Of a stretch of DNA of 64,000 nt, positions 26,044 through 34,609 are shown piece after piece; the stretch's first letter is position 1; each line of letters opens with the position of its first letter. Source of the DNA: an uncultured Bacilli bacterium (lineage in GTDB: Bacteria; Bacillota_I; Bacilli_A; RF39; UBA660); assembly GCA_934154785.1 (NCBI GenBank), contig CAKPGL010000001.1, forward strand, positions 586,199 through 650,198, given 5' to 3'. The translations under genes and the position numbers were made by a program. The notes under the pieces were generated by a model, which worked only from the letters and a program-made list of their open reading frames with translations, was not told where the DNA came from and did not search any database.

Positions 26044-27336
26044 CTATTTCAAAGCTTTAATAACCTTTTTAGAATCAAATATAGTTACAAAGATAATATT
26101 TACACTAGTAGCGAGTACTAACCCCCACAAACCAATTTTTAAGTTACAACCAACTATTAAGAAAAGTGTTCTTAAAATCATACCCAATAAAGTACCTTTC
26201 ATAGAGTCTTTAGCGTGACCCATTGCTTGTAAACTACTACTAATAGGACTTTGTACATAGTGTAATAAACAAATTGGTGCTAAAACTTTAATATAAGTAA
26301 TACCTTCATTAGTATTATATATATACCTTAAAAATATATCTGGTACTAAAGTAAATAATATCGTTGCGGGTATTCCTATTAAAAGAGATATAAATATTGC
26401 TTGTTTAATTTTTTTCTTTACAAATACTTTATTTCCTTTAGTATATTGATTACTAACTACTGGTATTAAAGCTTGGGAAATGGCAGAAGTAAAAAAAGAG
26501 GGTAGAAGTATTAAAGGCATTACGTAACCATTAAGTATTCCATATTCACTAACTATAAAGTTATTAGAGTATCCATTTCTTAGTAAGAAAAAAGTTAAAA
26601 TTATTGGTTCAAAAAAGTAACCAATAGAACCTATTAATCTACTGGCGGTAGTAGGTATACTAATACCTAAAATATCTTTTAAGTCATTTTTATTAGGTAC
26701 AAAGTCCTGTGGCTTTAAAGAAAAACTCTTTGGAACAAAGAAAAATAATATTAAAATAGAAGTAAGCTCACTAATTATATTACTAAGAACTAAAAACGCT
26801 ATAGTAAATTCTAAACCTCTTTGTAAAAATAATGGTATTCCTAGTGTTAGAACAATAAGTCTTACTATATCCTCAGTTACATTTGATACTACGTGTGGTA
26901 TCATTTTTTCTTTACCAAAAAAATAACCTCTAAATATACTAGAAATACTGATGAATGGTAACACAAAGCCAATTGCTTTAATAGCGTACTTACATCTTTC
27001 CTCATGTAGTAGGTAAATAGCAATAGAATCACTGGCAAAAAATAGTACTATAAATATGACAATATTTAATAATATAGTCATAGGTATACAAGAAAATACT
27101 ATCTTCTTATTATTTCTTGTATCTTCAGAAACTAATTTACTAATAGCGATAGGTAAACCCATTTGAGCTAAGGAAATAAGTAATGTAAAAGTAGGCATTA
27201 TCATCATATATAATCCTACCCCTTCGGTAGGTATTAATCTTGATGTAACAATTTTAATAATCATACCAAGTATTTTAGTAACAAAACCACCCACTAGTAA
27301 TATTAAAGTTGAACGAATAAATTTACTTTTTTTCAT
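26044..27336 (-). CDS. spoVB: SpoVB-like polysaccharide/lipid flippase (MOP superfamily)
   Basis: 430 aa with about 12-14 membrane helices; N-terminus LILLVGGFVTKILGMIIKIVTSRLIPTEGVGLYMMIMP and interior LAQMGLPIAISKLVSE are typical of the SpoVB branch. Bacillus SpoVB (about 518 aa) is needed for spore cortex and its relatives flip lipid II. This version is shorter at the C-terminus. It is divergent from comN-secDF, the same neighbourhood as in B. subtilis, supporting orthology. A general envelope flippase role is possible if the cell does not sporulate. Confidence 0.85.
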   Translation of the reverse strand: MKKSKFIRSTLILLVGGFVTKILGMIIKIVTSRLIPTEGVGLYMMIMPTFTLLISLAQMGLPIAISKLVSEDTRNNKKIVFSCIPMTILLNIVIFIVLFFASDSIAIYLLHEERCKYAIKAIGFVLPFISISSIFRGYFFGKEKMIPHVVSNVTEDIVRLIVLTLGIPLFLQRGLEFTIAFLVLSNIISELTSILILFFFVPKSFSLKPQDFVPNKNDLKDILGISIPTTASRLIGSIGYFFEPIILTFFLLRNGYSNNFIVSEYGILNGYVMPLILLPSFFTSAISQALIPVVSNQYTKGNKVFVKKKIKQAIFISLLIGIPATILFTLVPDIFLRYIYNTNEGITYIKVLAPICLLHYVQSPISSSLQAMGHAKDSMKGTLLGMILRTLFLIVGCNLKIGLWGLVLATSVNIIFVTIFDSKKVIKALK

Positions 27337-27414
27337 AAAATCTCCTTTTAAAAATAGTCTTTTTCATATATAATGTATATGTGAGGTATTAAAAAAATAT
27401 TATGGAGGTAAAAG

Positions 27415-27690
27415 ATGGATATAGAATTTAGTAGTCTAGAAGAACTATATAAAAGATTAAAACCAGCTTTAACTACCAAGGCTGATGAAATAAGAATGCA
27501 AGGATATACCTATATAAAAGAAGAAGACGTTTGGAATTATTTAAAAGAAATTAAATGGAAAACATCAAAAGATTTATCTTTATATGAAATGGTTAGTGAT
27601 ATTTTAAACTTAGAAAGTGAAAAAATAGATAGCTATTTAAAGGGTAAATTAAATTCTCTCGATCGCAAGATTTATTTTGAAGATTTTTAG
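27415..27690 (+). CDS. comN: Post-transcriptional regulator, ComN family
   Basis: 91 aa; pattern LYKRLKPALTTKADEIRMQGY, then ITKEDVW-like YIKEEDVWNYLKEIKW and LYEMVSDILNL matches the ComN (YrzD) family. In B. subtilis ComN acts after transcription on comE mRNA and lies between spoVB and secDF, exactly as here. comEA-comEC are at 39947-42689 in this window and are the expected target. Confidence 0.85.
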   Translation: MDIEFSSLEELYKRLKPALTTKADEIRMQGYTYIKEEDVWNYLKEIKWKTSKDLSLYEMVSDILNLESEKIDSYLKGKLNSLDRKIYFEDF

Positions 27691-27705
27691 AAAGCAGGAG
27701 ATATT

Positions 27706-29946
27706 ATGGCAAAAAACAAGAGAAAAAATCAAAAAAGTATAGTTTATAAAGTTTTAATTTTAAGTATTTTATTTATGGCGTCTGTTTTACTTTTAGTACC
27801 TACATTAAAGAATTTGAACTTTGGACTTGATTTAAAAGGTGGATTTGAAGTTTTATATCAAGTAGAAAGTTTAGATGGTAGTAGTGTTGATAGTAGTAAG
27901 ATGAGTTCTACTTATAAAACAATTAGTAAAAGAATAGATGTTTTAGGAGTATCAGAACCTACTATAGAAGTAGAAGGAGAAGATCGTATTCGTGTTGGAC
28001 TTGCTGGAGTTACTAATCAAGAAGAAGCGCGTAAGATTTTAAGTAAAGCTGCTAGTTTAACTTTCCGTGATACTAGTGATAACTTACTTATGACTGCTGA
28101 TGTAATTAGTGGCGCTAAGGTTGGAACTGATGAATATGGTAAACCTGCGGTAGCATTAAGTGTCAAAGATAAAGATGCTTTCTATACCGCTACTAAAAAT
28201 GTTAGTGAAATGGAAGATAACCGTATTGTTATTTGGCTAGACTATGAAGAAGGGGTAAACTCTTTTAGCAAAGATAGTAGTAAATGTGGTAGTGAAGGTG
28301 ATTCACGTTGTTTATCTGTCGCAAGTGTTAAAGAAGGATTTGCAAGTGATGTTGTAATCCAAGGTAACTTTACCCAAAAAGAAGTTGAATCTTTAGTAGA
28401 TTTAATAAATTCTGGTAGTTTACCAACAAAATTAACAGAAATTTCCTCACGTACAGTAGAAGCTTCATTTGGAGCAGAATCTCTATCAAAGACCTTTACA
28501 GCTGGTTTAATTGGTATTGCAGGTATTATGGTTGTTATGATACTTTTATATCATTTTGCTGGCGTTGTAGCGTCAGTTGGTATTGCTATTTATACATTAG
28601 TTACATTTGCAATATTTTGGCTAGTTGGGGGAGTACTTACTTTACCTGGAATAGCGGCTGTGGTAATTGGTATTGGTATGGCTGTTGATGCTTGTGTAAT
28701 TAGTTTTGCCCGTATTAAAGATGAGCTTCGTAGTGGGTCAAAACTATATAACGCTGTTAAAATTGGCAATAAAAATTCTTTTATGACTATTTTTGATGCT
28801 AACTTTACAACTTTAGTTGTAGCGGTAATCTTATTTATATTTGGTGAAAGTAGTGTTAAAGGGTTTGCTACTATGTTAATAATTAGTATTCTAACAACTA
28901 TGTTTGTTATGGTATACGTAACTAGATGGTTAATAAATTGGTTTGCAAGTAATGATGAATTTGCAGATAAAGCTAACTTATTTGTAGGATATAAAGAAAC
29001 TAAGAAAGAACATAAATTCAATTTTTGGCATTTTAAAAAGTATTCATTTATTGGTTTAGCCGTATTATTAATTGTAGGTATAGCAACATTTTCTATAAAT
29101 GGTTTAAATTTAGGAATAGATTTTAAATCAGGTTCTGCTATTACATTAAAGTCAGATCAAAAATTAGTACAAGAAAATATTGAAAATGATGTTAAATCTT
29201 TAGGATATGACATATATGACTATGAACAAATAGATGATAATAATGTTATTATTCGTGTATCTAATGCTTTAAATAATGAAGAAATAGATAAGACTAATGC
29301 TTATTTTAGTGAACATTATTCTGCTACTAGTAATATTGGTGTAGTATCTAATTTAGTACAAAGAGAACTAATTAAGAACGCTATTATTTCCCTTTTACTT
29401 GCAAGTATTGGTATTATTCTATATATGACATTCCGCTTTGAATTTAGTTACGCTATTAGCGGTATTATTGCTTTAATACATGATGTAGCATTAGTTGTAA
29501 TACTATTTAGTATTTTTAAAATAGAGATATCAAGTATCTTTATTGCGGCAATACTTTCAATTATTGGTTATTCTATTAATGATACGATTGTTTCTTTTGA
29601 TAGAATTAGAGAAAATATTGCTAAAAAATATAATTATCGCATTAAAAATAAAGAGGAACTTGGAGAATTAGTTAACCTTAGTTTAAGACAAACTATAGAT
29701 AGAAGTATTATTACTTCTGTTACTACTTTAATTCCAGTAGTTACTTTAATTTTATTTGGTGCTAATGAAATAATTAACTTTAACTTAGCTTTATTATTTG
29801 GATTTATTGGTGGTACTTATTCTTCTATATTTATCGCCACCCAAATCTGGGGTATTCTATATAAGAAGAATATTGGTAAAGATTTAAAGAAAAAATGGTA
29901 TGATGATGAACCAGAAGAAAAGTTAATTAAAGGAGTTAATTCTTAA
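27706..29946 (+). CDS. secDF: Protein translocase subunit SecDF (fused)
   Basis: 746 aa, a single chain joining SecD and SecF, as in Bacillus. SecD half: NLGFGLDLKGG-type motif (FGLDLKGGFEVLYQV), P1-head region, then helices. SecF half from about residue 445: NGLNLGIDFKSGSAITL and the C-terminal six-helix bundle (GYSINDTIVSFDRIREN). It uses the proton motive force to pull exported chains from SecYEG. Starts 15 bp after comN, so they are co-transcribed. Confidence 0.95.
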   Translation: MAKNKRKNQKSIVYKVLILSILFMASVLLLVPTLKNLNFGLDLKGGFEVLYQVESLDGSSVDSSKMSSTYKTISKRIDVLGVSEPTIEVEGEDRIRVGLAGVTNQEEARKILSKAASLTFRDTSDNLLMTADVISGAKVGTDEYGKPAVALSVKDKDAFYTATKNVSEMEDNRIVIWLDYEEGVNSFSKDSSKCGSEGDSRCLSVASVKEGFASDVVIQGNFTQKEVESLVDLINSGSLPTKLTEISSRTVEASFGAESLSKTFTAGLIGIAGIMVVMILLYHFAGVVASVGIAIYTLVTFAIFWLVGGVLTLPGIAAVVIGIGMAVDACVISFARIKDELRSGSKLYNAVKIGNKNSFMTIFDANFTTLVVAVILFIFGESSVKGFATMLIISILTTMFVMVYVTRWLINWFASNDEFADKANLFVGYKETKKEHKFNFWHFKKYSFIGLAVLLIVGIATFSINGLNLGIDFKSGSAITLKSDQKLVQENIENDVKSLGYDIYDYEQIDDNNVIIRVSNALNNEEIDKTNAYFSEHYSATSNIGVVSNLVQRELIKNAIISLLLASIGIILYMTFRFEFSYAISGIIALIHDVALVVILFSIFKIEISSIFIAAILSIIGYSINDTIVSFDRIRENIAKKYNYRIKNKEELGELVNLSLRQTIDRSIITSVTTLIPVVTLILFGANEIINFNLALLFGFIGGTYSSIFIATQIWGILYKKNIGKDLKKKWYDDEPEEKLIKGVNS

Positions 29947-30013
29947 AATTATAATTTAATACTAAAATAATTATTAATTTATATATAATTTAAATTACAA
30001 AGGATGTGATCTA

Positions 30014-32179
30014 ATGAACAAGGCAGGAATAACAAGTTATGATGAACTATATGATACAGTTTCATCTTATATAAAAGAAGAGGAAAAGTTAGATATAATT
30101 ACTAAAAGTTATCGTTTTGCTTTTGAATATCATTTAGGACAAAAACGTTTAACAGGGGAGGATTACATAATCCACCCTTTAAATGTTGCCTATATTTTAG
30201 CGGGCATTAAAGCTGATTATGAAACGATTTCTGCATCTTTACTTCATGAAGTATTAGAAGAGGGTAAAGTAACAGAGAATGACTTAAAAGAAGAATTTGG
30301 AGAAAACATAGCTACTTTAGTAAAAGCTGTTACTACTATAAATAGGTTAAGTTTTAGTGGCGATAATGAAGCAGTAATTGCTAACCACCGTAAAATTATT
30401 GTTGGGCTTTCAGAAGATGTTCGTGTAATTATTATAAAACTTGCTGATAGACTACATAATATGCGAACTCTTTGGGCTATACCAGAAAAAAGTCAAAAAG
30501 AAAAAGCCAAAGAAACATTAGATGTATTAACACCTATTGCGCACCGTTTAGGTATGAATAAAATCAAGGCTGAACTTGAAGATTTATCTCTTCGTTATTA
30601 TAAGCCAGACGTTTATTTTCAGATAGTTGAAAAACTAAATCAATCTAAAATAGAACGTGATGCTTTAGTTATGGAAATGCAGAATAGTGTAAGTAGACTT
30701 TTAACAGATCATGGTATTAAGCATGAAATAAAAGGACGTGCTAAAAGCATTTATAGTATTTATAAAAAAATGGATAAAGGTAAAAGATTTAGCGATATAT
30801 ATGATATATTTGCTCTTCGTGTGTTTGTGGATACTGTACAAGACTGTTATCAAGCACTAGGTATTATTCATTCTAAATTTAAACCTATTCCAAAACGTTT
30901 TAAAGATTATATTGCTATGCCTAAAACAAATATGTATCAAAGTTTGCATACGACTGTATTTGGTTTAGATGGCAATTTGTTTGAAATTCAAATTCGTACA
31001 TACGAAATGGATCAAATAGCGGAAAATGGTATTGCTTCTCACTGGTCTTATAAAGAACATGGTAGTAATGTCAAAGCATCTTTACAATCAGAAATGGAAC
31101 AAAAACTTCAGTTTTTTAAATCAATTATTGAATTACGTGAAGGTAGTTCGGAAGAAGAATTTGTTAAATCTGTAAGAGATGATGTATTTAAAGACACAAT
31201 TTATGTATTTACACCAAAAGGTGATGTAGTTGAACTTCCAAATGGCGCTACTCCAATAGACTTTGCTTATAAAGTTCATAGTGGTGTTGGCGATAAAATG
31301 GTTGGCGCTATAGTTAACAATAATATTGTTCCACTCGATTATGAACTTAAAGATAATGATATAATTAAGATAAATACCAATAAAAATTCTTTAGGACCTA
31401 ATCGTGAATGGATGAATATGGCTAAAACTAGTCAAGCTAAAAATAAAATTCGTGCTTTCTTTAATCGTGTTGACAAAGATGAATATGTCCATAACGGCGA
31501 AGAAATGTTAAATAAAGAATTACGTAAAAGAAAGATACCTAATAATGAATTTTATAGTGATGATAAAGTAGAAAAATTACTTACAGATTTTAAATGTGTA
31601 GATTTAATTGAAATATATAATAATATAGGCAACGGTAAGTTTACACCAACCCAAATTATTAATGATATCTATGAAGAAAATGATACCAAGGAAGAAATTA
31701 TTCTTCGTAAAACACAAGATAAAGAAGTCAATCTTGATAACATAAAAGCCGATGTTATAGTTGAAGGTATTGATGATATTAAGGTAAACATAGCGTCTTG
31801 TTGTAAACCAGTACCTGGCGATCGTATAGTAGGATACATTACTAAAGGCTATGGTATTACAGTTCATAGAATGGTTTGTCCTAATGTAGAATCCTTAAAT
31901 GAGAGAATTATTGATGTTCATTGGAACAATAAAATAAGTAAGAAATATCCAACAACAATACTTGTTCATGCTAGTGAAGAAAAAAACGTTTTAATGGATA
32001 TAATAGCTAAAACGTCTAACAGTGATATTAGCGTAGAAAGTATTAAAAATATTCAAACTAGCGATAATCATTTGTACCATATTACTGTTTTAGTGGATTC
32101 TAAAGAAAAGTTATCAAAGTTTATGAATGATATTAATTCTATACCTAACATATTAGATGTAGAAAGATTGATTAAATAA
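30014..32179 (+). CDS. rel: Full-length RelA/SpoT homologue, predicted synthetase-competent, hydrolase-degenerate
   Basis: 721 aa with HD, synthetase, TGS, Cys-containing zinc-finger (ASCCKPVPGDRIVGY) and ACT domains. The synthetase motifs are complete: GRAKSIYSIYKKM, DIYDIFALRV, KRFKDYIAMPK and FEIQIRT with the catalytic Glu (E324). The hydrolase HDxxED motif is HEVLEE (H78 E79, E82 E83), so both metal/catalytic aspartates are Glu, as expected of a weak or dead hydrolase (compare RelA of gamma-proteobacteria). Immediately followed by dtd (ATG/TAA contact), as in Bacillus. Confidence 0.93.
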   Translation: MNKAGITSYDELYDTVSSYIKEEEKLDIITKSYRFAFEYHLGQKRLTGEDYIIHPLNVAYILAGIKADYETISASLLHEVLEEGKVTENDLKEEFGENIATLVKAVTTINRLSFSGDNEAVIANHRKIIVGLSEDVRVIIIKLADRLHNMRTLWAIPEKSQKEKAKETLDVLTPIAHRLGMNKIKAELEDLSLRYYKPDVYFQIVEKLNQSKIERDALVMEMQNSVSRLLTDHGIKHEIKGRAKSIYSIYKKMDKGKRFSDIYDIFALRVFVDTVQDCYQALGIIHSKFKPIPKRFKDYIAMPKTNMYQSLHTTVFGLDGNLFEIQIRTYEMDQIAENGIASHWSYKEHGSNVKASLQSEMEQKLQFFKSIIELREGSSEEEFVKSVRDDVFKDTIYVFTPKGDVVELPNGATPIDFAYKVHSGVGDKMVGAIVNNNIVPLDYELKDNDIIKINTNKNSLGPNREWMNMAKTSQAKNKIRAFFNRVDKDEYVHNGEEMLNKELRKRKIPNNEFYSDDKVEKLLTDFKCVDLIEIYNNIGNGKFTPTQIINDIYEENDTKEEIILRKTQDKEVNLDNIKADVIVEGIDDIKVNIASCCKPVPGDRIVGYITKGYGITVHRMVCPNVESLNERIIDVHWNNKISKKYPTTILVHASEEKNVLMDIIAKTSNSDISVESIKNIQTSDNHLYHITVLVDSKEKLSKFMNDINSIPNILDVERLIK

Positions 32180-32622
32180 TGAAAGCTCTAGTACAAAGAA
32201 GTTTAGAATCTAGTGTTAAAGTAGATAATAAAATAGTTGGAAAAATTGATAAAGGATTAGTTCTTTTAGTAGGATTTACTGAAGGTGATAACATAAAAGA
32301 TATAGAGTACATTGCTAAAAAGGTGGTTAATTTACGTATTTTTGATGATGAAGATGGTGTAATGAATAAATCCTTATTAGATAGTGGGGGAAGTATACTA
32401 AGTATTTCGCAATTTACTTTATATGCCGATAGTAAGAAAGGTAATCGACCTAGTTATATTAAGGCATTGAAAAGTAATGAGGCTTTACCTTTATATGAAG
32501 AGTTTAATAATAAATTAAAAGAATATAATGTTAATGTAGAAACTGGTATATTTGGTGCTGATATGAAAGTAAATATTACTAATGATGGACCAATAACTAT
32601 TATTTTAGAAAGTAGGGAATAA
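32179..32622 (+). CDS. dtd: D-aminoacyl-tRNA deacylase
   Basis: 147 aa. Cleaves D-amino acids from mischarged tRNA. Family motifs MKALVQRSLESSVKV, SISQFTLYADSKKGNRPSY and the C-terminal FGADMKVNITNDGPITI (the Gly-cisPro-like NDGPVT motif) are present. Overlaps the Rel stop by one base; conserved rel-dtd pair. Confidence 0.95.
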   Translation: MKALVQRSLESSVKVDNKIVGKIDKGLVLLVGFTEGDNIKDIEYIAKKVVNLRIFDDEDGVMNKSLLDSGGSILSISQFTLYADSKKGNRPSYIKALKSNEALPLYEEFNNKLKEYNVNVETGIFGADMKVNITNDGPITIILESRE

Positions 32623-32623
32623 T

Positions 32624-33700
32624 ATGATAAAAAATAAAGTAGATTATAAATTAATAAATTTAGCTTTAATAGCGTTTATAGCATATATCTTATATAAAAC
32701 AAGTAATTTATGGCTTGGAGTAGTAGGAAAAGTACTTAGTGTTTTATCACCACTTTTTATAGCATTTATCTTAGCATATGTACTTCATCCTTATTTAAAA
32801 TATTTACAATCAAAAAACATTTCTAAAGGTCTTAGTATGTTTATAGTAATTGCAACTGTATTTGTAGTATTTGCTGTTATTATAGGTATAGCAGCACCGG
32901 TATTATTTTCACAAATTTCTAGTTTATTTTCTGGTATTATGGCCTTTGTTAAAGAAATGTCTATTAAATTTGATTTAGATGTTGGAAATCTTCAAACATC
33001 GTTAGAGGGAGTATTTAATAGTATTATTACTCGTCTAGGTGAAGGTGTTTCTAACGGGGCTGCTAATATAATAGGTTCTTCTTTAGGATTTCTTAGCTTA
33101 CTTCTTATTTCTTTTTCTATTGCAATCTATATTTTAGCGGATATGGATTCAATTCGTAAAGAGGTAAAACAATATCTTAATAGAAAATCTAAGAAGATTT
33201 CTCGATATGTTGCAGAACTTGATGACCAAATGCATAAATATTTAACAGGATATTTTAAAATAGTATTTATAACTGTTTTTGAATATGGCCTAACTTATTT
33301 AATTATAGGACATCCTAATGCATTATTATTAGGTATCCTTGCCGCTGTAGCAAGTATTATTCCTTATTTTGGGGGTATGATTGCTAACTGTATAGCAGCT
33401 ATTACAGCGTTTGTAGTATCTCCAGCTTTATTTATTAGAACTGTAATAGCGTTTGCCATTTTGTCAACATTAGATGGTTATGTAATTAATCCGCTTGTAT
33501 ATGGAAAAACTAATCAAATTCATCCTATTATTACTATACTTTCAGTATTTATAGGTGGTGCTTTATTTGGTGTAGCGGGTATTATATTCTCTTTACCATT
33601 TGCTATTGTTTTAGTAACAACTTATAAATTCTTTAAAGAAGATATAACAGAAAAAATAATTGATATGAAAGATAAAACAGAAGTAAAAAAAGCAAAATAA
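32624..33700 (+). CDS. AI-2E family transporter (PerM/YtvI-like)
   Basis: 358 aa with about eight membrane helices; LSPLFIAFILAYVLHPYLKYL near the N-terminus and the C-terminal block GHPNALLLGILAAVASIIPYFGG plus HPIITILSVFIGGALFGVAGIIFSLP are hallmarks of the AI-2E/PerM family. Actual substrate unknown; some members move ions or signals. One base after dtd, same operon. Confidence 0.88.
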   Translation: MIKNKVDYKLINLALIAFIAYILYKTSNLWLGVVGKVLSVLSPLFIAFILAYVLHPYLKYLQSKNISKGLSMFIVIATVFVVFAVIIGIAAPVLFSQISSLFSGIMAFVKEMSIKFDLDVGNLQTSLEGVFNSIITRLGEGVSNGAANIIGSSLGFLSLLLISFSIAIYILADMDSIRKEVKQYLNRKSKKISRYVAELDDQMHKYLTGYFKIVFITVFEYGLTYLIIGHPNALLLGILAAVASIIPYFGGMIANCIAAITAFVVSPALFIRTVIAFAILSTLDGYVINPLVYGKTNQIHPIITILSVFIGGALFGVAGIIFSLPFAIVLVTTYKFFKEDITEKIIDMKDKTEVKKAK

Positions 33701-33708
33701 TTTTCTAA

Positions 33709-33728
33709 AATTATTGTTAACAATAATT
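33709..33728. promoter_or_regulatory. 20-bp perfect palindrome over a -35 box (putative operator)
   Basis: AATTATTGTTAACAATAATT is a perfect inverted repeat centred on GTTAAC. It contains the -35 (TTGTTA) of the next promoter. No T run follows, so it is more like a protein-binding operator than a terminator. Confidence 0.5.
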
Positions 33729-33742
33729 ATTTATGATATACT
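33714..33742 (+). promoter_or_regulatory. Promoter of the 185-aa surface protein gene
   Basis: TTGTTA (33714-33719), 17-bp spacer, TATACT (33737-33742) with upstream TG (TGATATACT). Confidence 0.7.
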
Positions 33743-33772
33743 ATACTAGAAGTTAAAAATAGGAGCGATGTT

Positions 33773-34330
33773 ATGAAACGTAATCCGGTGATGACTATAT
33801 TGACAGTAGCGTGTATATTTTCTGTAATTGCTTTAACAATCGCGTATGCTGCTCTAAAGACAAGTTTAACGATAGAGGGAACTGCTAAAGTTGATGGAAA
33901 GTGGCAAGTGGAGTTTGAAAATTTGAGTAGTCCTACTATTACAGGTATATTACCTGGAGACATAAAGGAAGCTAAACTATCTGCAACTATGTTTAATCTT
34001 ATAGTAGAGTTAGGTAAACCTCGCGATAGTGTAATTTATACATTTGATGTTGTAAACAAGGGTAATATTGATGCAAAAATTAGTAGTATAACTACACCAG
34101 ACAAAGAAACATTAGAAAATAATGATTTAAGTTATTCCTTCACATATTTTGATAAAACTGACGCAAATGGTAACATCATTGAAACACCTATTGTGGTTGG
34201 TGATACATTAATGGTTGGTGAAAAAAGGAAGCTTAAATTAAGTATAAAATATAATGAAATCGATTCTTTGAATCAACCAAATCCTATTCAGTTAAATTTA
34301 GATTCCAGTATTGTTTATGGCCAAATATAA
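33773..34330 (+). CDS. Exported 185-aa protein with beta-sandwich-like domain
   Basis: N-terminal hydrophobic signal/anchor (VMTILTVACIFSVIALTIAYAALKTSL) then about 150 residues of predicted beta structure with the pattern TIEGTAKVDGKWQVEFENL, VIYTFDVVNKGNIDAKISSI, and VGEKRKLKLSIKY. This recalls small secreted matrix or camelysin/TasA-like proteins and DUF-type Ig folds, but I cannot assign one. AGGAG lies 7 bp before ATG. Monocistronic with a palindrome over the promoter. Confidence 0.65.
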   Translation: MKRNPVMTILTVACIFSVIALTIAYAALKTSLTIEGTAKVDGKWQVEFENLSSPTITGILPGDIKEAKLSATMFNLIVELGKPRDSVIYTFDVVNKGNIDAKISSITTPDKETLENNDLSYSFTYFDKTDANGNIIETPIVVGDTLMVGEKRKLKLSIKYNEIDSLNQPNPIQLNLDSSIVYGQI

Positions 34331-34365
34331 TAATGATTTAATGGTAAAAAATTTTATAAATATAA

Positions 34366-34394
34366 TTGACTATAAATTTAATTTAGTATATACT
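34366..34394 (+). promoter_or_regulatory. Promoter of the hisS T-box operon
   Basis: TTGACT (34366-34371), 17-bp spacer, TATACT (34389-34394). Confidence 0.8.
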
Positions 34395-34412
34395 ATAAAC
34401 TAATAATTATTT

Positions 34413-34593
34413 AAACAGAGGAGTAATAGTTTTTCTAACAGAGATGATAATTAGGTGAGAGTATCAATATAAACTATGAAGACACTGTTTGTTAAAAATA
34501 AACGTTGTTCGCGTTAAGAATTAAAGATAGATAAGTCTATGAAATAAGGTGGCACAGCGGTTAAATCGCCCTTATATTTATAGACTTATTTTA
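34413..34593 (+). promoter_or_regulatory. T-box riboswitch for the hisS-aspS operon
   Basis: Stem I base AAACAG (34413-34418)/CTGTTT (34485-34490), then an internal loop with 5' GAGTA and 3' GAAGACA (34478-34484), closed by ATAGTTT/AAACTAT. The loop is the specifier loop; it reads GAC (Asp, 34481-34483) overlapping CAC (His, 34483-34485). The T-box core AAGGTGGCACAGCG is at 34546-34559. The terminator ATAAGTCTAT (34531-34540)/ATAGACTTAT (34580-34589) ends in T4. Uncharged tRNA should favour the antiterminator and expression of hisS, the 164-aa ORF, aspS and probably the ClpX-like gene. Confidence 0.88.
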
Positions 34594-34609
34594 TGTAAGG
34601 AGGATATTT

